NCBI RefSeq assembly: GCF_016907455.1
Contig: NZ_JAFBCB010000001.1
Location: 1,860,001-1,924,000, forward strand
Length of the DNA stretch: 64,000 nucleotides
Direction: 5' to 3'
Source of the DNA: Brachybacterium muris
Lineage (GTDB): Bacteria > Actinomycetota > Actinomycetes > Actinomycetales > Dermabacteraceae
Part shown: piece after piece, positions 9,039 to 16,196 of the stretch
Layout: every line of letters begins with the position of its first letter
Position numbering within the stretch: position 1 is the first letter of the stretch
Position numbers and translations under genes: made by a program
The notes under the pieces: generated by a model
What the model was told of the DNA's origin: nothing
Seen by the model: only the letters and a program-made list of their open reading frames with translations
Database searches by the model: none

Positions 9039-9200
9039 TCCAGATTGCTCCTTCCGCCGCGTGCCCTATACACACGGCGGAAGGAGCGTAGACAGAGCGG
9101 CCCCAACGACACCACTGGTGGTCCCGAACGACGCCACCGCTACGGCAGCGACGTGGCACCCGAACCCTCGATCAGCGGACCCCAGCGAGGCGAATATTCA

Positions 9201-9518
9201 CTTGATTCTGGCTGGGCCTGGAAGGCCACCGATTCCGGCGCGAGTCATGAGGACGGAGATGAGCCGGCTGGAACACGGAATGTTCATTCCGATGGTGAGC
9301 TCGGCGTGGATGCGGCGGTAGCCGTAGGTGCCGCGGGACGCGACGTGGATCTCCCTGATCAGCCCGGTCAGCCAGCGGCGGCGCAGCTCAGTGGAACTGG
9401 TCGGGCGCTTTCGGTACCGGTAGTAGCCCTGACGGGAGACGCCCAATAGGCGGCAGCAGGTGCTGGTGAGTGCCCCGGCGTCGACGAGTCGGTCGATCAC
9501 CGGGTGCGCCCTTTTGGG
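9201..9518 (-). pseudogene. IS3 transposase orfB, N-terminal part (split by IS21)
   Basis: Continuing from the frameshift site, the frame encodes PVIDRLVDAG, then CCRLLGVSRQGYYRYRKRP and SRGTYGYRRIHAEL, the HTH_21-type N-terminal region of IS3 OrfB. The reading frame is broken at ...PARIK, where the IS21 right end follows. The remaining two thirds, with the catalytic core, lie at 3460-4034. Joined across the 5-bp duplication, the two parts restore one frame (...PARIK + RLKGVATADDLV...). Confidence 0.9.
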
Positions 9519-9796
9519 GCGACTCCTCCCTCCTCGTCGAGCCACGTCGCGGCCCGGCGAAGGATCGCGATCTCCTGCTCGAGCTGCCGAACACGGCCGC
9601 GCGCCGCGCGGAGCTCGGCAGATTCCTGACTGCTTCGTCCCGGCCGGCGGCCGTGGTCGATATCGTCCTGTCGCAGCCAGCTGTGGAGGGTGACCTCGTG
9701 GATACCCAGGTCCAGTGCGGTCTGCTTGACCTGGCGGCCCTCGCGGACCAGAGCGATAGCACGGGCACGGAACTCGGGAGGGTACGGGCGGGGCAT
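9497..9796 (-). CDS. IS3-family OrfA (HTH protein)
   Basis: This 99-residue OrfA from ATG at 9796 (MPRPYPPEFRARAIALVREG) carries a Tnp_1-type helix-turn-helix. A heptad-rich C-terminus (RQLEQEIAILRRAATWLDEE) serves dimerisation and DNA binding in IS3 elements. A longer frame begins at 9853 inside the inverted repeat but lacks family-like sequence, so I prefer 9796. Near its end the gene reaches a slippery heptamer (9512-9518) from which the OrfAB fusion transposase would be made. OrfA itself looks intact. Confidence 0.85.
   Translation of the reverse strand: MPRPYPPEFRARAIALVREGRQVKQTALDLGIHEVTLHSWLRQDDIDHGRRPGRSSQESAELRAARGRVRQLEQEIAILRRAATWLDEEGGVAPKGRTR
9512..9518 (-). promoter_or_regulatory. 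Programmed -1 frameshift site of the IS3 element
   Basis: On the minus strand the orfA frame reads GCC CCA AAA GGG, which contains the heptamer C CCA AAA (X XXY YYZ). Slipping back one base gives CCC AAA AGG GCG, translating as PKRAHPVIDRL, which is exactly the frame of orfB. IS3 elements are known to use such a shift to make their transposase. Confidence 0.75.
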
Positions 9797-9839
9797 GCGA
9801 AGAGCCTTCCATGAAGACCATCGACTAGCGACGTCAACT

Positions 9840-9894
9840 GGAAACCGAGCCAAAGGTCAGGTCAAACTGTCACCTATCCGCGCGGCAGTCCCCT
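9840..9894 (-). repeat. IS3 right inverted repeat, inside the 3' end of the OLD-like gene
   Basis: This is the partner of the left repeat at 3394-3449. It supplies the last codons and the TGA stop (9857-9859) of the OLD-like ATPase gene, so the element has replaced or displaced that gene's natural end. Confidence 0.8.
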
Positions 9895-11599
9895 TGAGTA
9901 GTGCGTGTAGATCGCTTGCGATTGGGTTTGCCAGCGTGGTCGGAACGGACTTGCCGAAACTCCCACTCTTATCAAGGCCAGCGGTTGTGGCAGCTTCTCT
10001 GATCCGGGCGACCATAGTCTTGCCCAGCACCCCGAACTGGCGGCCGTCAACTTCTGCCTCGGTGCGCACTTCGTCGTCGCTGAAGTGAGGCAACCCTCCA
10101 TCGCGGTTGATCTTGATCAAGGCTTCACTTCGCTTCTTCCTTCTGTTCTTCAACTGGTCGTCGTTCTTGTCTACCTCTGCAAGCGCGCTTTCCAAGAGGC
10201 TGGACGCCTCATCGTCAGTAATGTTGAAATGGCACGCGATAACCTCAGGAGCTGCCCAGTACGCCTCAATATCGGAGTACTTGGTGGCCCAAAATCGGTG
10301 CCCTTGGTCTTCATAGGGTTTGGCGAGTTTCGAAACTTCTACGGGCATGAGAAAATCTCGATCCCGATGGATCACCAGGCGCACGTCCGCTCCAAGTAGA
10401 GCTTGGAGACCATCAATAGCATCCGCGGGTGGAATATTGGATGATCCATGGAATGGCCAGATCGCCGTGGTGCGTTCGACATCTGGCCACTGAGCCAGGA
10501 TCGACCTGAGCATGTCCGTGTGGGTGTCCTCGGTCAGAAGAACGATCCTTCGGTCAAGTAGACCCCATCCCATGAGCTGTCGGCCGTCGGTGTCTCCGTC
10601 GGGTTGCACTTCGCCGTCTCTCATCCAGATGACCTGCGATGCACCAGGGAGTGCGCGAACAATGGATGGACTGTGGGTTGTTAGCAGTATCTGAGAATCA
10701 AAATCCTCTGCGGCCTGTGCCAGAACCTTAATGAGACGCTCTTGGGCGATCGGGTACAGGTGCGCGTCCGGTTCGTCCACAAGGAGCACGACCGGCCGGA
10801 AGTAGACGAGGTAGGAGAAAATCTGGAGTACTTGCAGATAGCCAATTCCTGCTAGTTCCAGTGGTCGATAGGCTTTTTCATCTCCGGTGGCCATGTCACC
10901 GGTCTTGAATGTCGCCATTACACGGGTATGCTTCTCGTCCTCAAACTCAACTCTCAAAGAGAAGTCGCCCATCACTTGGGACACAAGACTTTCCACGACT
11001 TCAAGGCCGTTGCGGCCGTTCACCGTGACACGCCTAAGCAGGTCGAGCACGTTTCGGAGTACGGTGTTGGCGTCTCCCGCTGCGGCAGACCGATGCACAA
11101 GGAGCTTTGATCGCTTCTCCTCGTTGAGCGGGATGCCGGCAACCCCAGGAATGTATGCACTGAATTCGCGAGACTGGTCGCGAATGTGTGCAACGATAGG
11201 GTTCCCCGAGGGGACGTGCACGGAGATGCCCTCGTTGCGGGCGGCCTTCAGCCACATCTCGGCCGTAGCCTCGGTGTCTTCGTCCACCTTCGCGACGACG
11301 GTGACGCCGAGTTGGGGCTTGCCGCGAGTGTTACCGTACTCAGTTCCGTGACCGGCGTCCCTATAGTCCGGAGACGGCATGTAGATTGCGTCTTTCTCGG
11401 AGAGTGTTGAGGCGGTATCGCCCTTCCTTGGCTCAACGTTGAGATTGCGTCCAGACTGGAACATCCAATGGAGGGCTTGCAGCACAGAACTCTTGCCAGA
11501 GCCGTTGGCTCCAACGAGCACATTGAACGTTGGATGCAGGTCAATCTTCGTCTTCTCAAGTGCTTTGAAGTTGGAGATTTCGACGGAGGTGATTTTCAT
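9857..11599 (-). CDS. OLD-like ATPase with TOPRIM-like nuclease domain, 3' end altered by IS3
   Basis: This 580-residue SMC/OLD-type protein has Walker A GANGSGKSS (residues 30-38), a signature-like LELAGIGYLQVLQI (247-260), Walker B VVLLVDEPDAH (270-280) and the H-loop LLTTHSPS (305-312). The C-terminal part has LLTEDTHTDML (354-364) and VIHRDRDFL (409-417), which fit the Glu and DxD of an OLD-family TOPRIM nuclease. Such ATPase-nucleases act in phage exclusion (P2 Old) and Gabija-like systems. It begins 12 bp after the DUF499 gene and ends the operon. The last codons (TAARIGDSLT and stop) are IS3 inverted-repeat sequence, so the natural C-terminus is lost. Both main domains remain. GC content is lower than in the core genes. 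Confidence 0.82.
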   Translation of the reverse strand: MKITSVEISNFKALEKTKIDLHPTFNVLVGANGSGKSSVLQALHWMFQSGRNLNVEPRKGDTASTLSEKDAIYMPSPDYRDAGHGTEYGNTRGKPQLGVTVVAKVDEDTEATAEMWLKAARNEGISVHVPSGNPIVAHIRDQSREFSAYIPGVAGIPLNEEKRSKLLVHRSAAAGDANTVLRNVLDLLRRVTVNGRNGLEVVESLVSQVMGDFSLRVEFEDEKHTRVMATFKTGDMATGDEKAYRPLELAGIGYLQVLQIFSYLVYFRPVVLLVDEPDAHLYPIAQERLIKVLAQAAEDFDSQILLTTHSPSIVRALPGASQVIWMRDGEVQPDGDTDGRQLMGWGLLDRRIVLLTEDTHTDMLRSILAQWPDVERTTAIWPFHGSSNIPPADAIDGLQALLGADVRLVIHRDRDFLMPVEVSKLAKPYEDQGHRFWATKYSDIEAYWAAPEVIACHFNITDDEASSLLESALAEVDKNDDQLKNRRKKRSEALIKINRDGGLPHFSDDEVRTEAEVDGRQFGVLGKTMVARIREAATTAGLDKSGSFGKSVPTTLANPIASDLHALLKGTAARIGDSLT

Positions 11600-11611
11600 G
11601 GACAGCTCAGC

Positions 11612-14600
11612 TCAGCTCTTCTCGAAGCCGGAACTGGGATCGAACTTGAGGACGCGTGCGTTCTCGCTGATGGTGCGGACCTCTGCCTCATCGAAGCCCT
11701 CGGGTTTAGTGGCCTGGATGTCGATGGTGATTTCCAACCGTGCCCCGGCCCCGGAGAGGCGGTCGATGACCTCGCGTGTGACGTTGCCGATGTCGCGGGA
11801 GTATCGGTCGGAATCGATCTTCACCGAGCCGAAGAATCTCGCAAGCGCTGCTTCGAGTACAGGCTCGGCCGGAGACAGCGAATCACTGTCGGACTCCGAC
11901 TGACCGGCTCCCGTCCACGCGTAGTCCACCCGGCCGACACCCTCGGCACCTTCTTCGGTCTTTCCAACAGCGGGCTCTCGGGCTGCAGCCCTGTCTGCGT
12001 CTACCTGTTCCTGCGCTCTGTCAGCGTCGATGAGCAGGGTGCTGTTCGTGACCTGGATGCTGGCATGCGTGTCGGGCGGCACCACTAGTCCGCGATAGCG
12101 CCCGGTGTCGGCGTCCTTCCCAGCCGCGATACCGAATCGTTCGCTCGCCACGAGGACAGTGGTCAGGGCTTGCTGGATCGCACCGTCGAGCACCTCGCGT
12201 CGGACGAGACGAGGCAGATAGGTGTAGCGGGTGAAGTATCCCCATAGCTCACCCACGCTGATCTCGCCTGCGTCACGCCAGAGCGCGCCGAGTTCGCCCC
12301 GCAGGGTCGCGCCGAGGATCGGTGCGCCGAAGTCGGTGACGAGCTGGTCTTCGCGTCCGAGCTTTGTACCGACCCGTTCAGCGAGCGATCGACCGCCGGA
12401 GTCCGGCACGCGGTCGGCGATCAGCTCGAAGGGCTTGGTGGGGTCGAACTGTTCGGGGTAGATAGCCCAGACGAATGTGTCCCTGATGCGATCCGAGACC
12501 GTCTGGTCGAGGCGTCCCACCCAGTCGTCGGTCTGCTTGCGCTGCTGCGCGGAGAGGTTGAGGCTGTCGCTGGTGGCCTGCACACGCTGCCAGCCTAGGT
12601 AGCTGCGGGTGGCGGCTTCCAGGCTTTCCAGTTCGCTCTTGTCGGCGAGCAGGAAGATCAGCGTGTTGCGGTGGATCCGCTGGCTCGCGCCCTTGCTCTC
12701 GATGGCATCACGGACCCAGGCGTGCGCCGCCGAGTCGGCACCGTCCTGCTTGCGGCGCGCGTGGCGCGGGTGAGCGATCACCAGGCGCGTGTCTTCAAGG
12801 TCGGGAATGTCGGCCGAGGAGGACGGGGCGATGTGCACGCGGTCGAACACGCCGCGTGATTTCTCTTCTCCTTGGAGGCGGCGGCTGATCTCGTTCCATA
12901 CCGTCTCGACATCCTCGCGGAGTCGCTCGGCGTAATCGTTGGCTGTCTTCGTGACCGACGGCTGGGTGTCGAACCAGTAGTGGCCCTGTTCCTCGTAGAA
13001 GTACGTCGAGCGCTGCGCGAGCAGCTCGACGGCACTGCCGTAGTTCCCGAGTGTGTCGCCAGGGATCGCGGTGCCGAGCCACAGGTACTGCTTGTCCAGC
13101 CCCTTACGGCTGCTCTTGATGCGGGGTGCAGCACCCATGAAGATCGTGCGGGCAATGCGCTGGGTGACGAACCGCTGACCTAAGTTTGGGCGATCAAGGT
13201 CAATCTGGTGCGCGGTGGACCCTGGGCCGTCGATGTCGGAGTCAATGATCGGCTTCCACTGGTCTTCGAGGTACTGCGTCAAGTCAGTGTTCACAGTCGT
13301 CGCATCCAGCGGCACATTGCCCGGCAGGATCAACGGCGAGGTGTCGTTGGACGCCCACAGCTCGTGCACGATCGACGAGACCAGTTTCAGCACACCTCGG
13401 GTTCGCTGGAACCGCTCCAGCGTCGACCAGTCCTCATACAACCGGTCGAGCAGTTCGGGATGCAGCGGGTAGGAGGCACGGATGCGCTTCTCGTAGTCAT
13501 CGTTCGGCGACGCCGCGTCCCGCGGGAACAGTGCGGTGTTGTTCCGGTACAGGTTCGTGAAGCTACGCGCCACAGCCGAGATGGTGGTGAGCCCCTCGGC
13601 ATTCGGTGCCTGGAACAGGCGACGGCGCACGATCTCGAACGACTCGTCCTTGCTCGACGGACGCCACTGGTCCGCGACACGACGGATCACGTTCTGAAGA
13701 CGCTCCAGCGCCAGCTGACCGTTCGCACCACCGATCTCAATGTCGCTCCCACGTCCCTCAGAGCCCGTATCGGACGCCGGGATCGACACCACGAGCATCA
13801 CACCCGGCACGGAACGCACGATCTCGGTCAGGGACTGGGCGAAGGTGAACTGGGTCTCGAACGACCCCGACGGGAGTTCCTTGTCGGTGACGAGCTGCCG
13901 CGCGTAGGCGACCCATTCGTCGATCAGGATCAGCGAGGGCGAGTACCGCACGATCAGGGTGCGCAGCGCCTCGCCAGGGTTGGTGCCGGCGCGGTCGTCC
14001 TCGGCGATCAGGTCGTACGCTTCGCGGCCACCCAACTGCCAGGCCAACTCGCCCCACAAGGTGCGAACCTCGGTGCCGTCCTCCTTGATGATCGGCGATC
14101 CGGCCTTCAAGTACGTACCGACCAGCGCCACCCGTTTCACGTCGAGCGCGCGAAGGTCGGGGTTGCCGTTCGCCGCGATCAGTTCTTGAAGTTCCTGCGG
14201 GAAGTCCTTCGCCGGGGTACCGCTGAACAAGTGATACAGGGCGAGCATCGAGTGGGTCTTGCCGCCACCGAAGTTGGTCTGAAGGTTCACCACGGGGCTC
14301 GCCCCAGCCTCACCGTTCACCCGCCGCAGCGCGCGCGACAGCAGATCACGAAGACCCTCGGTGAGATAGGTGCGGGTGAAGAACTCGACCGGGTCCCCGT
14401 ACTCCGGGCTCGTCGCCTGCCCGGTGTGGACCAGGTGCAGATCAGCCGCGAACTCCGACGCGGTGAACGCGCCGCGCGCCACGTCGTCGTGGGGACGGAT
14501 CACCTCACGCCACGGCCGCAGCCCGGAGCCCGGATCGAGGGACACCTTGGTGCGCTTGACCTGTTTACGGGTCTGATCCTCGAACACGGTGCGCTGGAGA

Positions 14601-15010
14601 TCGACGCGGAGCTTCCGCACGTCCTCGGCGGAATCGACCGCGCCGACGGCGTGGAGCAGACGCTCAATGGTGTCCAGCGCGCGGGCGGCGTCGTCGGAGC
14701 TGAAGGGCTCATTGTGCGCCCACAGGTTCCGGGTCTCCCGCAGCTCGGACGCGAAGCCCTGCTGGGCGCGGGAGAGCACGTCCTTGAAGTGGTAGCCCTG
14801 CTCCGTGATGGCGCGAAGCTGCACCTGAACGTCGTGCTTCGTCAAGGTGCGCAGTGGGCCGCCCCGGCGCTGGGCGTCTTCCTTCGCCCACGCGGCAGGC
14901 CAGTCAGCGGTCTTGTAGGCGCGCGTCATGACCTCATCGACCTCGTCGAGCAGCCCCTCGGAGAGCAGGTCGAACGCCTTGCCCACTCGATCTCGGTTGT
15001 TCATCGCCAT
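11612..15010 (-). CDS. DUF499 ATPase with N-terminal Swt1-type HEPN domain
   Basis: This 1132-residue protein starts with a helical Swt1-HEPN-like region (residues 1-135) carrying RNLWAH at 94-99, the R-x4-H motif of HEPN ribonucleases. The DUF499 ATPase part follows, with Walker A NFGGGKTHSM (246-255), Walker B SLILIDEWVAYAR (359-371) and VMLVVSIPASD further on. The C-terminus is acidic and less conserved. DUF499 proteins are recurrent partners of DUF1156 methyltransferases and helicases in defence islands. Here the neighbours are the DUF1016 nuclease (64 bp upstream) and the OLD-like gene (12 bp downstream). ATG at 15010 has a GGAG site. RNase activity of the HEPN domain is inferred from the motif only. 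Confidence 0.85.
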   Translation of the reverse strand: MAMNNRDRVGKAFDLLSEGLLDEVDEVMTRAYKTADWPAAWAKEDAQRRGGPLRTLTKHDVQVQLRAITEQGYHFKDVLSRAQQGFASELRETRNLWAHNEPFSSDDAARALDTIERLLHAVGAVDSAEDVRKLRVDLQRTVFEDQTRKQVKRTKVSLDPGSGLRPWREVIRPHDDVARGAFTASEFAADLHLVHTGQATSPEYGDPVEFFTRTYLTEGLRDLLSRALRRVNGEAGASPVVNLQTNFGGGKTHSMLALYHLFSGTPAKDFPQELQELIAANGNPDLRALDVKRVALVGTYLKAGSPIIKEDGTEVRTLWGELAWQLGGREAYDLIAEDDRAGTNPGEALRTLIVRYSPSLILIDEWVAYARQLVTDKELPSGSFETQFTFAQSLTEIVRSVPGVMLVVSIPASDTGSEGRGSDIEIGGANGQLALERLQNVIRRVADQWRPSSKDESFEIVRRRLFQAPNAEGLTTISAVARSFTNLYRNNTALFPRDAASPNDDYEKRIRASYPLHPELLDRLYEDWSTLERFQRTRGVLKLVSSIVHELWASNDTSPLILPGNVPLDATTVNTDLTQYLEDQWKPIIDSDIDGPGSTAHQIDLDRPNLGQRFVTQRIARTIFMGAAPRIKSSRKGLDKQYLWLGTAIPGDTLGNYGSAVELLAQRSTYFYEEQGHYWFDTQPSVTKTANDYAERLREDVETVWNEISRRLQGEEKSRGVFDRVHIAPSSSADIPDLEDTRLVIAHPRHARRKQDGADSAAHAWVRDAIESKGASQRIHRNTLIFLLADKSELESLEAATRSYLGWQRVQATSDSLNLSAQQRKQTDDWVGRLDQTVSDRIRDTFVWAIYPEQFDPTKPFELIADRVPDSGGRSLAERVGTKLGREDQLVTDFGAPILGATLRGELGALWRDAGEISVGELWGYFTRYTYLPRLVRREVLDGAIQQALTTVLVASERFGIAAGKDADTGRYRGLVVPPDTHASIQVTNSTLLIDADRAQEQVDADRAAAREPAVGKTEEGAEGVGRVDYAWTGAGQSESDSDSLSPAEPVLEAALARFFGSVKIDSDRYSRDIGNVTREVIDRLSGAGARLEITIDIQATKPEGFDEAEVRTISENARVLKFDPSSGFEKS

Positions 15011-15074
15011 CGCTGTCTCCTATGACCTACTACCTACGACCATCGTGGGCACTCCCCACAACGGCCAATCTCTG

Positions 15075-16193
15075 CTACTCATCACCGTTGTCGTCTCCGC
15101 CTGCCGCGATCCGTCTACGAGCGAGCCGCTCCTGGGCCTCTCGGTAGATTTCCCTGATCTTGGCCTCAAGCTCGGCCTTCGGCGGCAGTGCCGTCCAGTA
15201 CTCCGCGACGACAATCCCGTCCTTGTGCATCTCTAGCAGCTCGATCTGATCCCGGCTCGCCTCGGTACACAGGATCAGGCCGATGGGTGGGTTCTCATCG
15301 GCCTGGCGCTCGTGCCGATCCAGCCACTTGAGATAGAAGTTCATCTGTCCCTGGTAGCTCGGCTTGAACTTGCCGACCTTCAGCTCCACGGCGATCAACC
15401 GGCGTAGCGGGCGCGAGTAGAACAGCAGGTCGAGGTAGTAGTCGTCGCCGTCGAACGTCATGCGCTTCTGACGCTCAACGAACGCCCACCCACGCCCCAC
15501 ATCCAACAGGAAGGACTCCATGTCACGGCGGAGCGCAGCTTCGAGGTCCCGCTCCAAGAAGGTGTCGGCGAGCCCCAGCATGTCCAGCAGCATCGGATCG
15601 CGGAAGGCATCGAGCGGCATCGCCGATCCCTCCGGAATCTGCGAGTCAGCGATCTCCCGGCGCTCGAAGGCTTTGCGCTCGATGGCCCGGCGCAGATCAC
15701 GAACGCCGAGTCGGCGCTCGATGGTCTCCTTCACATAGAACGCTCTCGCCTCGGGACTCGGTACTGGCAACAGCGTCTTGAAGTGGGTCCAGCTAACTTG
15801 TCGCCCCAGTGAGGCGACAAGTTCGACGTCCGGGAAGGCCTGCGAGAACTGAACCATCCGGTAGAGGTTGGCCCGCTCGAAACCTCGACCGTACCGAGCG
15901 GTCAGTTGTCGCCCCAGTGAGGCGACAACTTCCTGGTCGTGCCCAGCACGGTCTTCGTGAAGCACGGCCACGTCGATCATGCGCCCTATGTACCAGTTCC
16001 GCAGAGTCAAGGTCGCGTTCACCTGCGCGGCCGCGAAGGATTGCGCCTGATCGATCAGCGCCGACACCCGCTCCACGAGATCGCCACCTTCGGCGCTGAC
16101 AGACTCCGCGATGGCACGGAACGGCGAAAGACCATCGTCAGATCGGTGCCTCACCGTGGCACCAATCTGGGCGTCGTCCGGGTTCCGAGCCAT
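15075..16193 (-). CDS. DUF1016/YhcG-type PD-(D/E)XK nuclease
   Basis: This 372-residue protein matches the YhcG/DUF1016 architecture. An N-terminal winged-helix/coiled region (LTLRNWYIGRMIDVAV, GRGFERANLYRMVQFSQAFP, VSWTHFKTLL) is followed by a C-terminal nuclease with DDYYLDLLFYSRPLRRLIAVELK (split catalytic D...ExK) and a QMNFYLKWLD helix. Members occur in restriction and defence loci and as Holliday-junction-type nucleases. It lies 3 bp after the methyltransferase gene. In many helicase-methylase-ATPase loci no such gene is present, so its place here is notable. Two near-identical palindromes sit in its N-terminal coding part and make the repeated peptide VASLGRQ. Confidence 0.88.
   Translation of the reverse strand: MARNPDDAQIGATVRHRSDDGLSPFRAIAESVSAEGGDLVERVSALIDQAQSFAAAQVNATLTLRNWYIGRMIDVAVLHEDRAGHDQEVVASLGRQLTARYGRGFERANLYRMVQFSQAFPDVELVASLGRQVSWTHFKTLLPVPSPEARAFYVKETIERRLGVRDLRRAIERKAFERREIADSQIPEGSAMPLDAFRDPMLLDMLGLADTFLERDLEAALRRDMESFLLDVGRGWAFVERQKRMTFDGDDYYLDLLFYSRPLRRLIAVELKVGKFKPSYQGQMNFYLKWLDRHERQADENPPIGLILCTEASRDQIELLEMHKDGIVVAEYWTALPPKAELEAKIREIYREAQERLARRRIAAGGDDNGDE
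15795..15823. repeat. Palindromic hairpin repeat A inside the DUF1016 gene
   Basis: A perfect 11-bp stem (AACTTGTCGCC / GGCGACAAGTT) surrounds a 7-nt loop CCAGTGA. It shares a 23-nt identical core with repeat B at 15904-15930. The base pair just outside the core is C-G here and G-C in the other copy, so pairing is kept although the bases differ. Confidence 0.8.
15904..15930. repeat. Palindromic hairpin repeat B inside the DUF1016 gene
   Basis: A perfect 10-bp stem (AGTTGTCGCC / GGCGACAACT) has the same loop CCAGTGA as repeat A. The spacing between equivalent positions of the two copies is 107 bp. Confidence 0.8.
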
Positions 16194-16196
16194 GAC

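Larger units (their letters stand above)
4035..9200. mobile_element. Outer IS21-family element (split by an identical inner copy)
   Basis: The left end TGAGTATTCG (4035) and the right end CGAATATTCA (ending 9200) form near-perfect terminal inverted repeats that start TG and end CA, as IS21 members do. The element is flanked by a 5-bp duplication CTTGA (4030-4034, 9201-9205). Total length is 5166 bp. Subtracting the inner copy (2581 bp) and its 4-bp duplication leaves 2581 bp, exactly the inner element's length. istB is intact and istA is split. Confidence 0.95.
3395..9893. mobile_element. IS3-family insertion sequence, interrupted by nested IS21 copies
   Basis: Long imperfect inverted repeats define the ends. 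The left begins GGGGACTG at 3395 and carries TTGACCTG at 3423-3430 and GGTTTCC near 3441. The right end, read inward on the other strand, begins GGGGACTG at 9893 and carries TTGACCTG and GGTTTCC in the same order. Removing the IS21 insertion (4035-9200 plus one 5-bp duplication) leaves an element of about 1.33 kb with orfA, a frameshift site and orfB, a normal IS3 size and layout. I find no clear target duplication next to these ends, so the outermost few bases are uncertain. OrfB is split, so this copy cannot make its own transposase. Confidence 0.85.

Noticed and set aside
3391..9901. AGTAG at both outer sides of the IS3 element as its target duplication
   Set aside because: The two copies (3391-3395 and 9897-9901) are not at equal distance from the matching inverted-repeat tips, so they are probably chance.
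15795..15930. The two identical palindromes considered as a CRISPR array
   Set aside because: There are only two units, they lie within a conserved coding region, and no further spacers or cas genes exist in the window.
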